A DNA stretch of 64,000 nt from Aralia elata (lineage: Eukaryota > Streptophyta > Magnoliopsida > Apiales > Araliaceae). Positions within the stretch are counted from its first letter, which is position 1, and each line of letters opens with the position of its first letter. Below the pieces are notes generated by a model, which was not told the DNA's origin, did no database searches, and saw nothing but the letters and a program-made list of their open reading frames with translations. A program made the position numbers and the translations under genes. Positions 45,241 through 55,958 of the stretch are shown here, in pieces. The DNA lies in contig CM068386.1 in the NCBI GenBank assembly GCA_034770075.1, forward strand, positions 86,215,265 through 86,279,264, written 5' to 3'.

Positions 45241-45899
45241 TAGGGATCTTTCCTTTGGAAAGTTACTATTGCTTTATTCTTGCTTGGACATTTGTCTTTC
45301 AATAATTGATTGACTTTGAATTGTTTCCTATTTGGACCACCTCAGGTCGCCTTCTTTAGTATCGTGAATAGTGCAGTAGCAGCCACGTGTCCTTTGACTT
45401 TGCTAAAATAGCTGTTAGATAGAGGCTTTGTCGACCTGGCCTTATCACAAAATAGTCTGAAGATAACCTCTGAGATCGAGTGTTAAGGTTGATGAACTTG
45501 TCATAACCTATCACTAACTTGTTAGATGTCTGCACTCTACGATTTTGGATTCCTCAGAGTGAAATCGTAGAGTAATTCTTCTGCTCTACGATTGATGGTG
45601 ACTCTGCAATTTTAACTTTACGATCAGGCTTGTATTCTTCGATCTTCAACCTACTCTACAATCTTAGAGTGATTTTTCTTCTCGCTCTACGATCATCTTT
45701 TGACCTGGACAACTTAGTTATTACAAAGTTTTAATTCTACAAATTTGAATCAACATAACATGTTTGATTCCTAAACTAATTCCTTTTACATACGAATAAT
45801 TTCACAAGGACTTTACAAAAGTTACTTGAATACAATTATACATTTAACTCATATCATTATCAAATCAATTATATTCATCATAAATTGTAGGTACTAACA
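45241..45899 (-). mobile_element. Probable fragment of a Copia-3-like LTR
   Basis: It ends ggtactaaca, like the CTAACA end of the Copia-3 LTR, and shares the late motif of acaaggactttacaa followed by AT-rich sequence. It also has repeated ctctacgatt words in both orientations (45535-45690), as in Copia-3. The copia LTR fragment to the left is inserted in it. Confidence 0.5.
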
Positions 45900-46309
45900 A
45901 AACAGACACTAGTTATATTTTTCTACACATCTTATACATTATATTACTAGTTTGTTTCATAAAATTCCATTCTCAAAATCTTAGATTCGCAAAAGATTCT
46001 GTTTTTCATCTTAAAAATGATTCACGATGAAGAAGTTCCATGTTTTCATAGTATTTCTCAAATATTTTCTATTTTCAAGCTTCTCAAAATTATTTTCACT
46101 TATAGATCCACAAATTTTCATTTTCCAATAACCAATTTGGTCTCGAGGTTGAAAAACTTGGTTGAGAAAAAGTTTTGGAGTAGAATTTTAAAAAAAAACT
46201 TTATACATATATGCGTGTGTATAGTTTTGGAGTAGAATTTTTTTTTAAAAAAACTTTATATATATATATATATATGCATGTGTATATGGGTGTGTATAAC
46301 ACTCAAGGA

Positions 46310-46590
46310 CCTATGCTGGTCATTGAAACTAACTAGAATGTATGTGAGTTTACTCACTAAGTTAAGACTCATTGAGTTAACTCACTGAATTGAAGTCAGC
46401 TCACTGAGTTAACATACTCAACCTTCTGAGTCAAGTTACCTTAAAACAAGCTCACTGAGTTAATATACAAAGCTCATTGAGTTAACACAAATCACTGAGT
46501 TAGTACATAAAACTCACTGAGACAGACAACTTTGAAGAAAAATGACCAAGTCGATTCAACTCAACTTACTGAGTTTTTCTAAGCTATACA
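46310..46590. repeat. Cluster of AACTCACTGAGTT words
   Basis: About ten copies of actgagttaa or its complement occur in 280 bp. The full word AACTCA-C-TGAGTT is an inverted repeat with a one-base centre, AT-rich in contrast to the other clusters. Confidence 0.85.
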
Positions 46591-47932
46591 AGGCAAGTAG
46601 AAAAATTAACTTGCTCACCAGGTTCAACATTCATGTTTTTCTTTTCTTCTTTCTGATTCAGTGTGTTTATATGCTATATGTTTATGAAGCATGATTAGGC
46701 AGTCTTTATATGATGGGAGGAATTTTTTTGTCCTATCTTCTTTTTGTATGTGATGTAGGCTAAATATTAAATATGAGATATATAAAATTATTTACCATTT
46801 GAGTTACTGTATAAAATACTATGCATATTTAATATGTACTGTTTCTGATATATGGATACCCTAATTCTTTAGATGGCCGATTATTTTGAATTGAATCAAT
46901 TTAGTTACATTTTTACTGTCTTAAGGTCTAGTTGAACCATGTGACTAAGCATGCTATTTTTTTGGGTTCACTGTTGGCTTTCTTACTTGGGTTGTTTAGA
47001 TGTAATAAATAATTGCAATATCTTTGAGTAATTGGACAATCTGATTTGGCATATGTACTTTCCATTCTTTTGTTTGAGACTATTAACGCCAAGATTTCGT
47101 CGCGCGTCCAATCACCAAAATACGTGCCAAATCCTGCACAAGAACGAAACCACACTTAGAGAGCTGACAACCTAGGCTGCCGGGAGAGAGATTCGGTGTG
47201 AGAATAAGTACAAGTTGTTCAAGGTATTAATGGACGTTTAGCACTTTAGTGTGAAAAAAGTCATTACCTGTGATTAGAGCTTAGCCTTGTATTTATAGAG
47301 ATCACACCATCTTTATTGCCCTGTCCCCGAATTGTAGTAGGACTCCTAATTATGGTAATTACCTATGATTGGATAGAACTCAATCTCCTTAAAGAAAGAA
47401 AGTCAGATATAACCCTGACTCTTTCCTTAGGAGCTCAAATACGGTTAGGAATTTTGGTTTCATTAACTGTCAACCAGCCCAATCACGCAATACCTCCATG
47501 TAAGATAAGGCCAACCAGATCCATCGAGCCCAACAAACCAGGCCCTAACATTGCCCCCCACTCTCTTGTTATAATTGACTTATAATAAGAGAGTATACAA
47601 AAATCAATGCAATCCGGACCATTTTCCACTGAACCAAACAACCCCTTCTTGTTGCACACGCTATACATCAGACCCCACCACTATTATTAGTCGCACCTCG
47701 CGAAACGTTTGAACTAAACAGTCACACCAAAATCCATTTCCCCCCAAAACGAACCGCCCCTTTAATCAAAAGACTTTCTCTCTCCTTCTGCAACAACTTT
47801 CTCAGGCATACACCCCCGCAACCATCTTCTCCGACGAAACACACCACTCTCTCTACAAACTCCGATCAACAATGGTTGATCTGTCGCTAAAGGAGGTATG
47901 CTTGGTATGTCATTTAAGAGGGTATGCTCTTG

Positions 47933-47934
<2 letters not shown>

Positions 47935-47996
<62 letters not shown>
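47935..47996. repeat. (AT)n microsatellite
   Basis: About 31 uninterrupted AT dinucleotides, ending just before gggtatcaatcc. Confidence 0.97.
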
Positions 47997-47998
<2 letters not shown>

Positions 47999-48090
47999 GT
48001 ATCAATCCACGGCAACCGGTTGCCATGAGTACTATTTGAGCAACCAATATCTCCATTGTTGATCACCAAAATGGATGGTTTAGATTGATA

Positions 48091-48230
48091 AAAAAGTCTT
48101 TCCTGCCGCTACAGGATGTAGTGGCAGTAATATGGCTTGTAGCGGCACGAGAAATTACTCATTTGCCCCTCATTTGTCCATGTGCTACACTGCCTGCCGC
48201 TACAAGACGTAGCGGCAATGTAGCAAATCA
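48091..48230. repeat. TGCCGCTACA / TAGCGGCA inverted words
   Basis: Three variants occur: gccgctacaggatgtagtggc (48103), tgtagcggca (48139) and gccgctacaagacgtagcggc (48199). Two of them form complete hairpins with a 7-base loop. A perfect 14-base palindrome GGCAACCGGTTGCC lies just upstream at about 48013. Confidence 0.85.
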
Positions 48231-48256
48231 ATAAATTCAAGTGGCGCAGTGGTAGC

Positions 48257-48451
48257 TGTAATAATTAGTCTTTTGTATTGTGATCATATATATTATGTAA
48301 CATGTAAAGAATGTAATTAAAGGTTGTCATACCTGGGGAATAGACAACTCTGATATAAATATTAAGTTTGTAATTTATTAAACAGCTCAAAGAAATAGTA
48401 TCGTGATGCACCAAGTACGGGTTTCAAGTACCCGAATTTGGGGGCGCCACA
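48257..48451 (+). repeat. LTR or LTR end of Gypsy-2
   Basis: It matches 13160-13354 base for base over most of its length, with the same length (195). Similarity stops at TG at the left. Either it is a short complete LTR, or a longer LTR was truncated at this point. Confidence 0.7.
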
Positions 48452-48455
48452 ACAT

Positions 48456-48467
48456 GTTATCAGAGCT
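48456..48467 (+). other. Gypsy-2 primer-binding site
   Basis: TGTTATCAGAGC, one base from TGGTATCAGAGC, begins five bases after the LTR-like end. Confidence 0.8.
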
Positions 48468-48675
48468 ATAGGTTAGAAACCTTAGGTGGGGGATTACCTT
48501 AGGCTATAACCTTAAGCTAGATAGCAGCGTTGAAAAATAAATAACTTAAATAGAGTTTAAAGGAGATGAATTAAGGAAATTCATCGTAAAATGAAACGAA
48601 ATAAAAACTAATTTATATAAACTATTGTTTGTTATGTGTATATATTATGTACTAATCAAAACAATTTGTCTATAG

Positions 48676-49340
48676 ATGTCAGGTAAGAGAGGATTAGGAG
48701 ACTCTCATGTCGTGATTAAGGAGCAAATCACTCCGCCTGAGCCAATATCTAAGTCAATAACTGAAATGGAGGCTCACCTTGAAAGCAACCTAGATGAGGT
48801 AATCATCTTGGAAAACATAAAACCAGAACCAGAAACGGTGGTGCTGACAGATAGTGATTCGGACACTGAAGTTGGAGCTGACCAGGCATCAACGGAAGTG
48901 CAGAATCTAAGGAATAAGGTGTTATGTTTGGAAAAGTTGTTGGAAATAGAAAGGGTGTTAAATAGTCAAATGCGAAAAGCGTTAATGGAAATAATGGAAA
49001 AACAAGATAAGCTGAAGAGCCAAATTGATGTAATGGGAGCTAAATGTAGTAAATCGTCTGCAACTCCAAGTAAGAAAGGAAAAAGAAAGATAAATTACTG
49101 TGACATTGGAAATTCTGACCAAGGAAACTTTAAAAAAAAGTATTAAGGTGTGCAAGTTGCAATAGGAGACATGAAGGTGTATGCATGAAAGGAGAGAATG
49201 TGTGCTATAATTGTGGACGTGAAGGACATGTCTCTTCCCATTGTCCCGAATCGAAGCAATGCATATGTTTTGTATGTGGAATAGTAGGTCACCAGACAAA
49301 GGTTTGCCCAAGATCTAAGAACAGTGTAGGGAATAAATAG
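48676..49340 (+). pseudogene. Coiled-coil plus zinc-knuckle gag-like protein
   Basis: The first frame (156 codons to 49146) starts MSGKRGLGDS, has an acidic patch (TDSDSDTEVGAD), a coiled coil (NLRNKVLCLEKLLEIE) and a Lys-rich end. After an A8 run at 49132-49139 the frame must shift by one base to continue into three Cys/His units: RCASCNRRHEGVC, CYNCGREGHVSSHC and CFVCGIVGHQTKVC, then TAG at 49338-49340. The knuckles resemble those of the Gypsy-1 gag end (24060-24230). The N-terminus occupies the position of the Gypsy-1 pre-gag ORF. ATG follows tttgtctatag, acceptor-like. Confidence 0.65.
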
Positions 49341-49549
49341 GATAAGTACTTTAAGATTATGTATGATATGATATGTGTGTAATGTACTACTCCCGAATTT
49401 TGTTGTCATTAAGGTATAGTAAATGGTTATAACAACATGTTGTGTAATGAAAAATACTTGGTATTGTTTAAAAGATTATGAATATGAATGAAATGTATGG
49501 TTATATGTTTGATTAAGATAGTATGTTGTTTAAATTGATAAACTTGTAA

Positions 49550-49685
49550 TTCAGCAAGCTGCATTTGGGAATCCAGCAAGCTGAATTGGGTAATTCAGCA
49601 AGCTGAATTCATGAATCCAGCAAGCTGAAATTGACAATCCAGCAAGCTGGATTGGGTAATCCGGCAAGCTGAATTGGTCTAAGTT
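49550..49685. repeat. Six ATCCAGCAAGCTGGAT-type words
   Basis: Words such as aatccagcaagctgaatt recur every 18-24 bp. They are the inverse-orientation form of the array at 10955-11250. Confidence 0.92.
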
Positions 49686-49722
49686 TTGAATTTTGTTTCA
49701 TAATGTTATGATACTATATGAC

Positions 49723-51769
49723 TGTCGACGCCGGGTTTTTCCTTTATGTGTCCTTTTTGTCTTTTCCAACTTTAGCCTCTCGATTAAATGATTTTTTTTG
49801 GAAAAGGTCGGCATTAATGTCGACGGGGTTTTGAAAGATCGTTTTTATGATGAGCCAATTAACCCGAGTCGCCAGTTGGTATATTTGAAATGGATGTACC
49901 AACTCATCCGAGTTTTCATTTTTTACAAATCGCTGGCTCATATGTGACTCCGAATTAATTGATCTGCGAACCGAGATTCATAGAGTTCGGGGGCTTGCTT
50001 AAGCGAGGGGAAGGTGTTAGGCACCCCCCGACTTCCGTGAAACACGGTTACCGCAATCTTGATACTTTCCTATCCTTTGATTCAAGAAATGTGTATACGT
50101 GCGGGTGTGTGTGTGTGTGTGTGTGTGCTTATGTGAATATTGTGGTGAGATGAAACATTTGGCTTTTATGAAAAATCGTATTTTATTTCGGGAATGTTTT
50201 AGAACGTCGTTTCCGTTAATACGAGAGAGCTCCTTTATTTGTGCGAAAGGTTGGATTTTACTTGTCAAAAGCTATGAGATTTTTATTAGGCGTTGTTTTG
50301 GAAAAACAAGGATCTTTTAAACCTTTGTCAAAATAGGAATCGAAATCCATACATTGCTTTCATAAAATGATGGGCAATTTCTAGGATATCTTTAACCCTA
50401 TGCACAAAGGTCTAATAAAACATTTCGTTCATTCATAAAAGCCATTTTTTGGTGAGGGTTGAAAATGATTTCCTTTGGCCTTCTCGTTTAGTAGGAATCG
50501 ACATTTATTAACACTTCCGATTTTTTAACCTCGTGATTCTAATAACCTAGCTTGTTTGATTTTAATAAAAAAAAAACCTTCATCGTTTAATCCTTGAAAT
50601 CATTTTTGTGTCACAAAATCTAATCAAGCATACACACGCGTCGGGGCTATTCATGGGCATGTAAGCCATCCAAACATCCCCGAACGCCAACAATCACATA
50701 TTTCACTACTACGGGGCCTTAAATCCGATTCTCGCCTTAGCGTCGTTTTAAGGCCCGACGGTTACATGTTACAAAACGAGCGCCTTAAATCTATTACATA
50801 CATCAAAACGTCCATCATTGGATTTGGACCACGGGGTCGCATTCCTAGGCTCACACCCAATGTTACTACATGCCCATAAAATGAATACTACAAAACTAAC
50901 CAATACGGGTTTGCCTAACACACCGTGATAATCGAAAATGACAATCTAAATAAATTACACCCAATAAATCACCATAAACAAACTAGAAATTTCGCCAATT
51001 GGATATCCTCGGGTTATTAGGAAGAAATTTCGTTCCAATGGAACCCTCACCAATAATCCCTAATCCATGATTGTTCAACAAGATACATGAAGATTACATC
51101 TAATTTAACCAAACAATATGAACAAATTGCTAGAACAAATAGGAATTTTCACCTTGCGAATGATCTCAAATGGAGGTGAACTTGTGTATTTGAATAGGAT
51201 AAGGAGTGTATTTGATACAATCAAAATCAAAAGAGTAAAATTCCTCTTTTTTTTCTCTCTTCTCTTCCTATTTGGTTGCAAAATTGGCTATTCTTTCCTC
51301 TATTTCCGTGCTTGGCTGCTGCTGAATCCTTTCTTCTTCCAAAAACCTTCAACTCCCTGTATGCTGAGCGAAAATGAGCTGAAATAGGCTGGCCGCCTGC
51401 CTTCCACTCACCCGTTTTTCGAGTTCCGTGTTTTCAAAAGGCGCACTATTTGGCCGCAGATCAATCCGCGGCTGGACAGTTTGACTTTCTTGATTTTCGT
51501 GCCACGCCTCGATTTCTGTGCCGTAACGTCGGTTTTCACTGACAGGCTCGTATTCTGCAGTCCAGGAATTTCCGGGAGACGTGCCACCTCATTCGGGGAT
51601 GCCCGTTTCGAATGGCCTTATTGTCACGTCAGCTTTGGTCGCCAAACATTTCGGTGGTGTCGGGCGTTCGCACTTGTGCCCACTCCTTCGCTCACGTAAG
51701 CCGGTTCAATTGACGATTTTGCCCTCCTGTCATGGTTAGTACAGGGAACGCAAAATTTGGGTGTCTACA
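49723..51769 (-). repeat. Ogre-like 3' LTR
   Basis: On the minus strand it begins TGTAGACACCCAAATTTTGC right after a polypurine tract and ends GGCGTCGACA. It is 2047 bp long. A GT microsatellite lies at 50104-50127. Near its 5' end it has ccgcagatcaatccgcgg (about 51453), the word that recurs at 53160. Confidence 0.85.
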
Positions 51770-51785
51770 GCTGCCCCTCTTTATC
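51770..51785 (-). other. Ogre-like polypurine tract
   Basis: On the minus strand gataaagaggggcagc directly precedes the LTR TG. It is a clear purine run next to the LTR. Confidence 0.85.
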
Positions 51786-51956
51786 ATGTTCATGCAATGT
51801 TTAATGAAATGAACAAGATAAAGAATAGACACTCGATGCATGAATGACAGTGCACAAGGATGACAACACATACGTGATGCAACACATATGATTTATGATG
51901 CAACGCAAGCTGCAATGGCTGCAAGACATTCAGAAAAGGGTGTTGATGCAGATGAT

Positions 51957-53099
51957 CGTCTTGTCGGGGTCGGGTATCGTCGCCGGTCACCCATCTCGTA
52001 ACCCCCGGTTATCGTCGCCGGTTGGTTATCTTGTCGGAGCCGGTTTTCGTCGCCGGACATCCATCTCGTAATCACCGGTTATCGTCGCCGGTCGATTGTC
52101 TCGTCGGGGCCGGGTATCGTCGCCGGTCACCCATCTCGTAACCCCCGGTTATCGTCGCCGGTTGGTTATCTTGTCGGAGCCGGTTTTCGTCGCCGGATAT
52201 CCATCTCGTAATCGCCGGTTATCGTCGCCGGTCGATTGTCTCGTCGGGGCCGGGTATCGTCGCCGGTCACCCATCTCGTAACCCCCGGTTATCGTCGCCA
52301 GTTGGTTATCTTGTCGGAGCCGGTTTTCGTCGCCGGACATCCATCTCGTAATCGCCGGTTATCGTCGCCGGTCGATTGTCTTGTCGGGGCCGGGTATCGT
52401 CGCCGGTCACCCATCTCGTAACCCCCGGTTATCGTCGCCGGTTTTCGTCACCGGACATCCATCTCGTAATCGCCGGTTATCATCGCCGGTCGATTGTCTT
52501 GTCGGGGCCGGGTATCGTCGCCGGTCACCCCTCTCGTAACCCCCGGTTATCGTCGCCGGTTGGTTATCTTGTCGGAGCCGGTTTTCGTCGCCGGACATCC
52601 ATCTCGTAATCGCCGGTTATCGTCACCGGTCGATTGTCTTGTCGGGGCCGGGTATCATCGCCGGTCACCCATCTCGTAACCCCCGGTTATCGTCGCCGGT
52701 TGGTTATCTTGTCGGAGCCGGTTTTCGTCACCGGACATCCATCTCGTAATCGCCGGTTATCGTCGCCGGTCGATTGTCTCGTCGGGGCCGGGTATCGTCA
52801 CCGGTCACCCATCTCGTAACCCCCGGTTATCGTCGCCGGTTGGTTATCTTGTCGGAGCCGGTTTTCGTCGCCGGACATCCATCTCGTAATCGCCGGTTAT
52901 CGTCGCCGGTCGATTGTCTTGTCAGGGCCGGGTATCGTCGCCGGTCACCCATCTCGTAACCCCCGGTTATCGTCGCCGGTTGGTTATCTTGTCGGAGCCG
53001 GTTTTCGTCGCCAGACATCCATCTCGTAATCGCCGGTTATCGTCGCCGGTCGATTATCTTGTCGGGGCCGGGTATCGTCGCCGGTCACCCATCTCGTGA
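51957..53099. repeat. 140-bp higher-order tandem repeat (4 x 35 bp)
   Basis: About eight 140-bp units, each made of four diverged 35-bp monomers that share CGGTTATCGTCGCCGG. Unit starts (gtcggggccgggtatcg) fall near 51963, 52104, 52244, 52384, 52502, 52642, 52782, 52922 and 53062. The unit at 52384 is 118 bp because of a 22-bp deletion between monomers 2 and 3. It lies between the antisense genes and the 3' LTR. Hypervariable tandem repeats in the 3' UTR are known in Tat/Ogre elements. Open frames here are artefacts of the repeat. Confidence 0.96.
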
Positions 53100-53809
53100 T
53101 TCATTTTCACTTAAACACATCAAACGGCTGCAAGGGAACTAGGGGGACCCACCAGGGCCAGCCGCAGATGGATCTGCGGCCAGCCGCAGATTGATCGGGC
53201 TTCTTAAGCGGCTCGCCACTTCCAGATCTGTCGCTTTCAACTTTGTACCCCACATAGATTCTTGCGATTTTGCTCGTTTGCATAGGCCTTTTGTCAATTT
53301 TTCCAACTTTCCCGCAAAAACCGCTCCGGTTAGATCGATCTACGCGTTACAGGTAACACTTTGACCGTTCACTTTTCAATTTCGTCAATGTTTTGCTATA
53401 CATTTGGTTATTTACATGTTATAGATAGAAAATGTATGCTTTACAATGCTATACTATGTATGATCATATATACATGCTTTGTATCAACTGTGTGAGTCCT
53501 ATTTTATGCTCATGATGCGGTCCCACATATCTGTTTTTCCCTTTTTTTGAAAGAAAATCATGCATTATGGTCCTTTACATGCTGTAATTACACATATGAA
53601 TGCAACTTTGATCTATTGTGGCTTGGATTAATGAAAAATATGTTTGGCTTATGCTTGGGATGTTCATTTTACAAACGGAACTCTGTCGATTTTTTTTTTC
53701 AACATGCATCATGCTGCACTAATTATACGATGAGGGTAGGAATTTAGAATATTCGTGACATAATTCAAAAAGGGGACTTACCTTCTTCTTCGCTTGTTTT
53801 ATTCCAGCT
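53100..53809. other. Ogre-like 3' region without gene
   Basis: It contains the hairpin CCGCAGAT-gg-ATCTGCGG at about 53164-53181, followed by a repeat of cagccgcagattgatc, and otherwise AT-rich sequence. It probably includes the promoter for the antisense gene that starts at 53810; no clear TATA box could be chosen. Confidence 0.5.
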
Positions 53810-55781
53810 ATGGATCCCGATGCTCCTAGTAGCTCTTCTGCATCACGGACCTCGGGTGTTCGCCGTCGTAGGGCTGCACCTGTCCCTGTTCCTCCTCGGA
53901 CCCGTCAGGCTCGCCGCTTGGCGGAGGCTGTCATCCGTCCCGATCATCCGGACGTTGAGGAGGCTGTTCCTCCGGAGGTTGCGGCAGAGAGGCCATCCTC
54001 CAGCATACCGGCTCCATCTCCTCATCATGCTCCTTCTGGTGCCCATGTGCAGATACCCGATCTTTTGGGTCGGGACCTCAGTCGTCACCCCTCGGCATCT
54101 CTCGCGGCTAACGAGGTATATTCAGTTCTATTCTGATTTTATTCTCAATTTCTCAAGTCTCCTTTTATCTGGACTAACCCATTGGTGGTTGCCCCAGGTG
54201 CCCGAGTTTACTCAGCCGAGGGGTAACTGGTTCAACATATATTCCCTCTATACAGCTCTGCACAGTGAGTACCGGGCGGTGGTGGACTCCTGGGGCTTTC
54301 GTCACTTCTTCACCATCATTCCCCGCCAGTGCCCCTGGGTTACATGAGGGCCTTATCTGAGCGCTGGTTCCACCAGACGCAGTCTCTTCACCTTCTTGAC
54401 TGTGAGGTTGTGCTGACTCCCTAGGACTGGAGGTACATCACGGGCATCGAGTTCACTGGATCCCGCGTTCCTCTGGATCTTGACATCACTCCAGCGGAGG
54501 TCTGGGCTTTATTGGGCTTTGCTGCGGATGACCGGGTCTTTAAGGCCCGTAGCATTCGGTCCGGTGCTTTGGCTGTCGATGCTGTCGGGGGTCTGTACGC
54601 ACTGCCTATTCCAGCGGATCAGGGCACTCGGGACATTCTGCTGCGACGCCTGTTCCTGACCATTATGAGGGGTTGTTTCCTAGGGAACAACTCCTCCACC
54701 ATTCATTTCAGCGTCGTAGGAGCCGTCAGAGACGTGGACCGTATTAGTGACTATGATTGGGGGTCATTCACGTTTGCTTATTTCCTCCACGGTATGCGTC
54801 TACGCTCGGAGGGCCAGACAGATGCTTGGCTCGGATTCTATCACTTCCTGCTGGTGAGGTTTTTCTTCCTTTTTCTTATTGTATTTCCCGTCATTTCATT
54901 TCTCTTTTCTGCTTTTGTTGGTTACTCATGCTCTGCCTTATTCTGTTCAACAGTTCTGGGCCTACGAGTGTCTTCCTTGTCTGAGTCCCGTCACTACCCT
55001 TGGCTTGGACACCTATCCTCGGGGTCGACGATGGCACCACAGCACCCTGGAGGAGGTCCTAGTGTCTGGCAGCTTTGCCCATTGCCGCATTCAGCTAGAG
55101 CTGATCACTGCTGCAGGGGTTGTCTGGAGGCCTTATCTTTCTGAGCATCTGGATGTGGGGTTCACAGATGGGTATCCTACCGGCTCGGAGTTCGCACTTT
55201 CCACCCGTCGCCTCACTTTGCAGAGTGTTGGAGGATGGGTGATGTACCTGGGGGAACGCGCATTCAGATGCTTTACTGGAGAGATCCGCATCCCGCATTC
55301 CCTTCCTTTCACTACCTCCTGGCCGCTGGATTCTCAGCCTTCGGAGATCATGCTTGCAGGGGAGGACGGCCGGATGCTATCTACGGGTCCCAGTACGAGT
55401 GATGCTTTCCGTACTTGGTGGGTGCCCCGCACTATCGGTCCTCAGACCCGGGCCACATTCTTCCTTGGGGATATGGTCCCCGGCTCGGTGATGATGACTG
55501 ACTGGGCAGCCTGCGTTCGGAGCCCTACCCATGCTGAGCAGATCGCCACCTTGACCCGGCAGGTAGACCAGTTGTCTCTATATCTTCGGGTGTTGGGCCG
55601 GACTCCAGAGGATGCTTATGCCTTCGATCCTGACGGTGCGGGTTATGATGCGGGCCCGAGCTCATCTGATGCCACAACGCAGCCATACATCCCCAACATG
55701 AACTTTGGGCCTTCGACTTCGGCGACTCCGGGGGACCAGTTTGAGGATCCCGCTTTCATAGACGAGATTGATTTTATTTAG
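53810..55781 (+). pseudogene. Antisense plant-mobile-domain gene, three exons
   Basis: ATG 53810 (MDPDAPSSSSASRTSG). Exons can be placed at 53810-54115, 54198-54853 and 54954-55781, with GT...AG introns of 82 and 100 bp, both phase 0. The protein resembles the plant mobile domain (PMD, MAIN-like / 'phosphatase 7 long form homolog') group: VVDSWGFRHFF, MRALSERWFHQTQSLHLL, DWRYITGIEFTG, FLTIMRGCFLGNNS, DYDWGSFTFAYFLHGM, LEEVLVSGSFAHCRIQLEL. A one-base loss near 54320 and TAG at 54422-54424 disable it. It runs opposite to pol. PMD genes are known passengers of Tat-type elements; their role is unknown. Confidence 0.7.
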
Positions 55782-55958
55782 ATCAGGATATGATAGGGCT
55801 TTTGTACCTGCACCTGTTTAGACTTCTTTTCTATTTTATGCACTATGTACTGAACTCATTTATTTATTTATGCACAGTATTTATCTTTTATCTCTATGAA
55901 TTTCATTTGCTTTATTATTAACTGTATGATGCATGCTTTTCTTATTTATGGATAGAGA
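55782..55958. other. Spacer between the two antisense genes
   Basis: Short AT-rich spacer with TTTATTTATTTATGC-type sequence, plausible as 3' UTR of the first and promoter of the second gene. Confidence 0.4.

Larger units (their letters stand above)
45900..48256. other. 2.4 kb with no recognisable gene
   Basis: No coding region is supported. It contains an inverted-word cluster (46310-46590), a TATA-like tctataaata on the minus strand near 47290, a short Pro/Ser-codon-like 5'-UTR-type stretch at 47760-47870, a 60-bp AT dinucleotide run, and a second word cluster (48091-48230). Confidence 0.55.
48257..49722 (+). mobile_element. Gypsy-2: non-autonomous gag-only element (5' part)
   Basis: A 195-bp LTR-like block (48257-48451, TG...CA) is followed by a primer-binding site (48456-48467), a leader similar to that of Gypsy-1 and an ORF with coiled coil plus zinc knuckles (48676-49340). 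No protease or RT follows within the 380 bp before the Ogre-like LTR cuts it at 49723. The 195-bp block equals the last 195 bp of the insertion at 7740-13354. The element's continuation, including any 3' LTR, would lie beyond the Ogre-like element. Confidence 0.65.

Noticed and set aside
47282..47305. TATA box and promoter on the minus strand (tctataaataca)
   Set aside because: A good TATA match, but no gene or LTR boundary could be tied to it.
47871..47915. Possible first exon of a host gene (ATGGTTGATCTG... with GAG|GTATGC donor)
   Set aside because: It is preceded by UTR-like sequence, but there are only eight codons, no downstream exon was found and the AT run follows directly.
48239..48256. 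tRNA- or SINE-like A box (gtggcgcagtggtagc) next to Gypsy-2
   Set aside because: It resembles the start of a plant initiator-Met tRNA, but no B box or tRNA fold follows because the LTR-like block starts at once. The match is too short to call.
52096..53099. Series of about 61-codon ORFs on both strands
   Set aside because: They repeat with the 140-bp unit and exist only because the repeat lacks stops; no start context or homology.
51957..53099. Regular array resembling CRISPR
   Set aside because: Units are contiguous diverged monomers with no unique spacers, in plant retroelement DNA.
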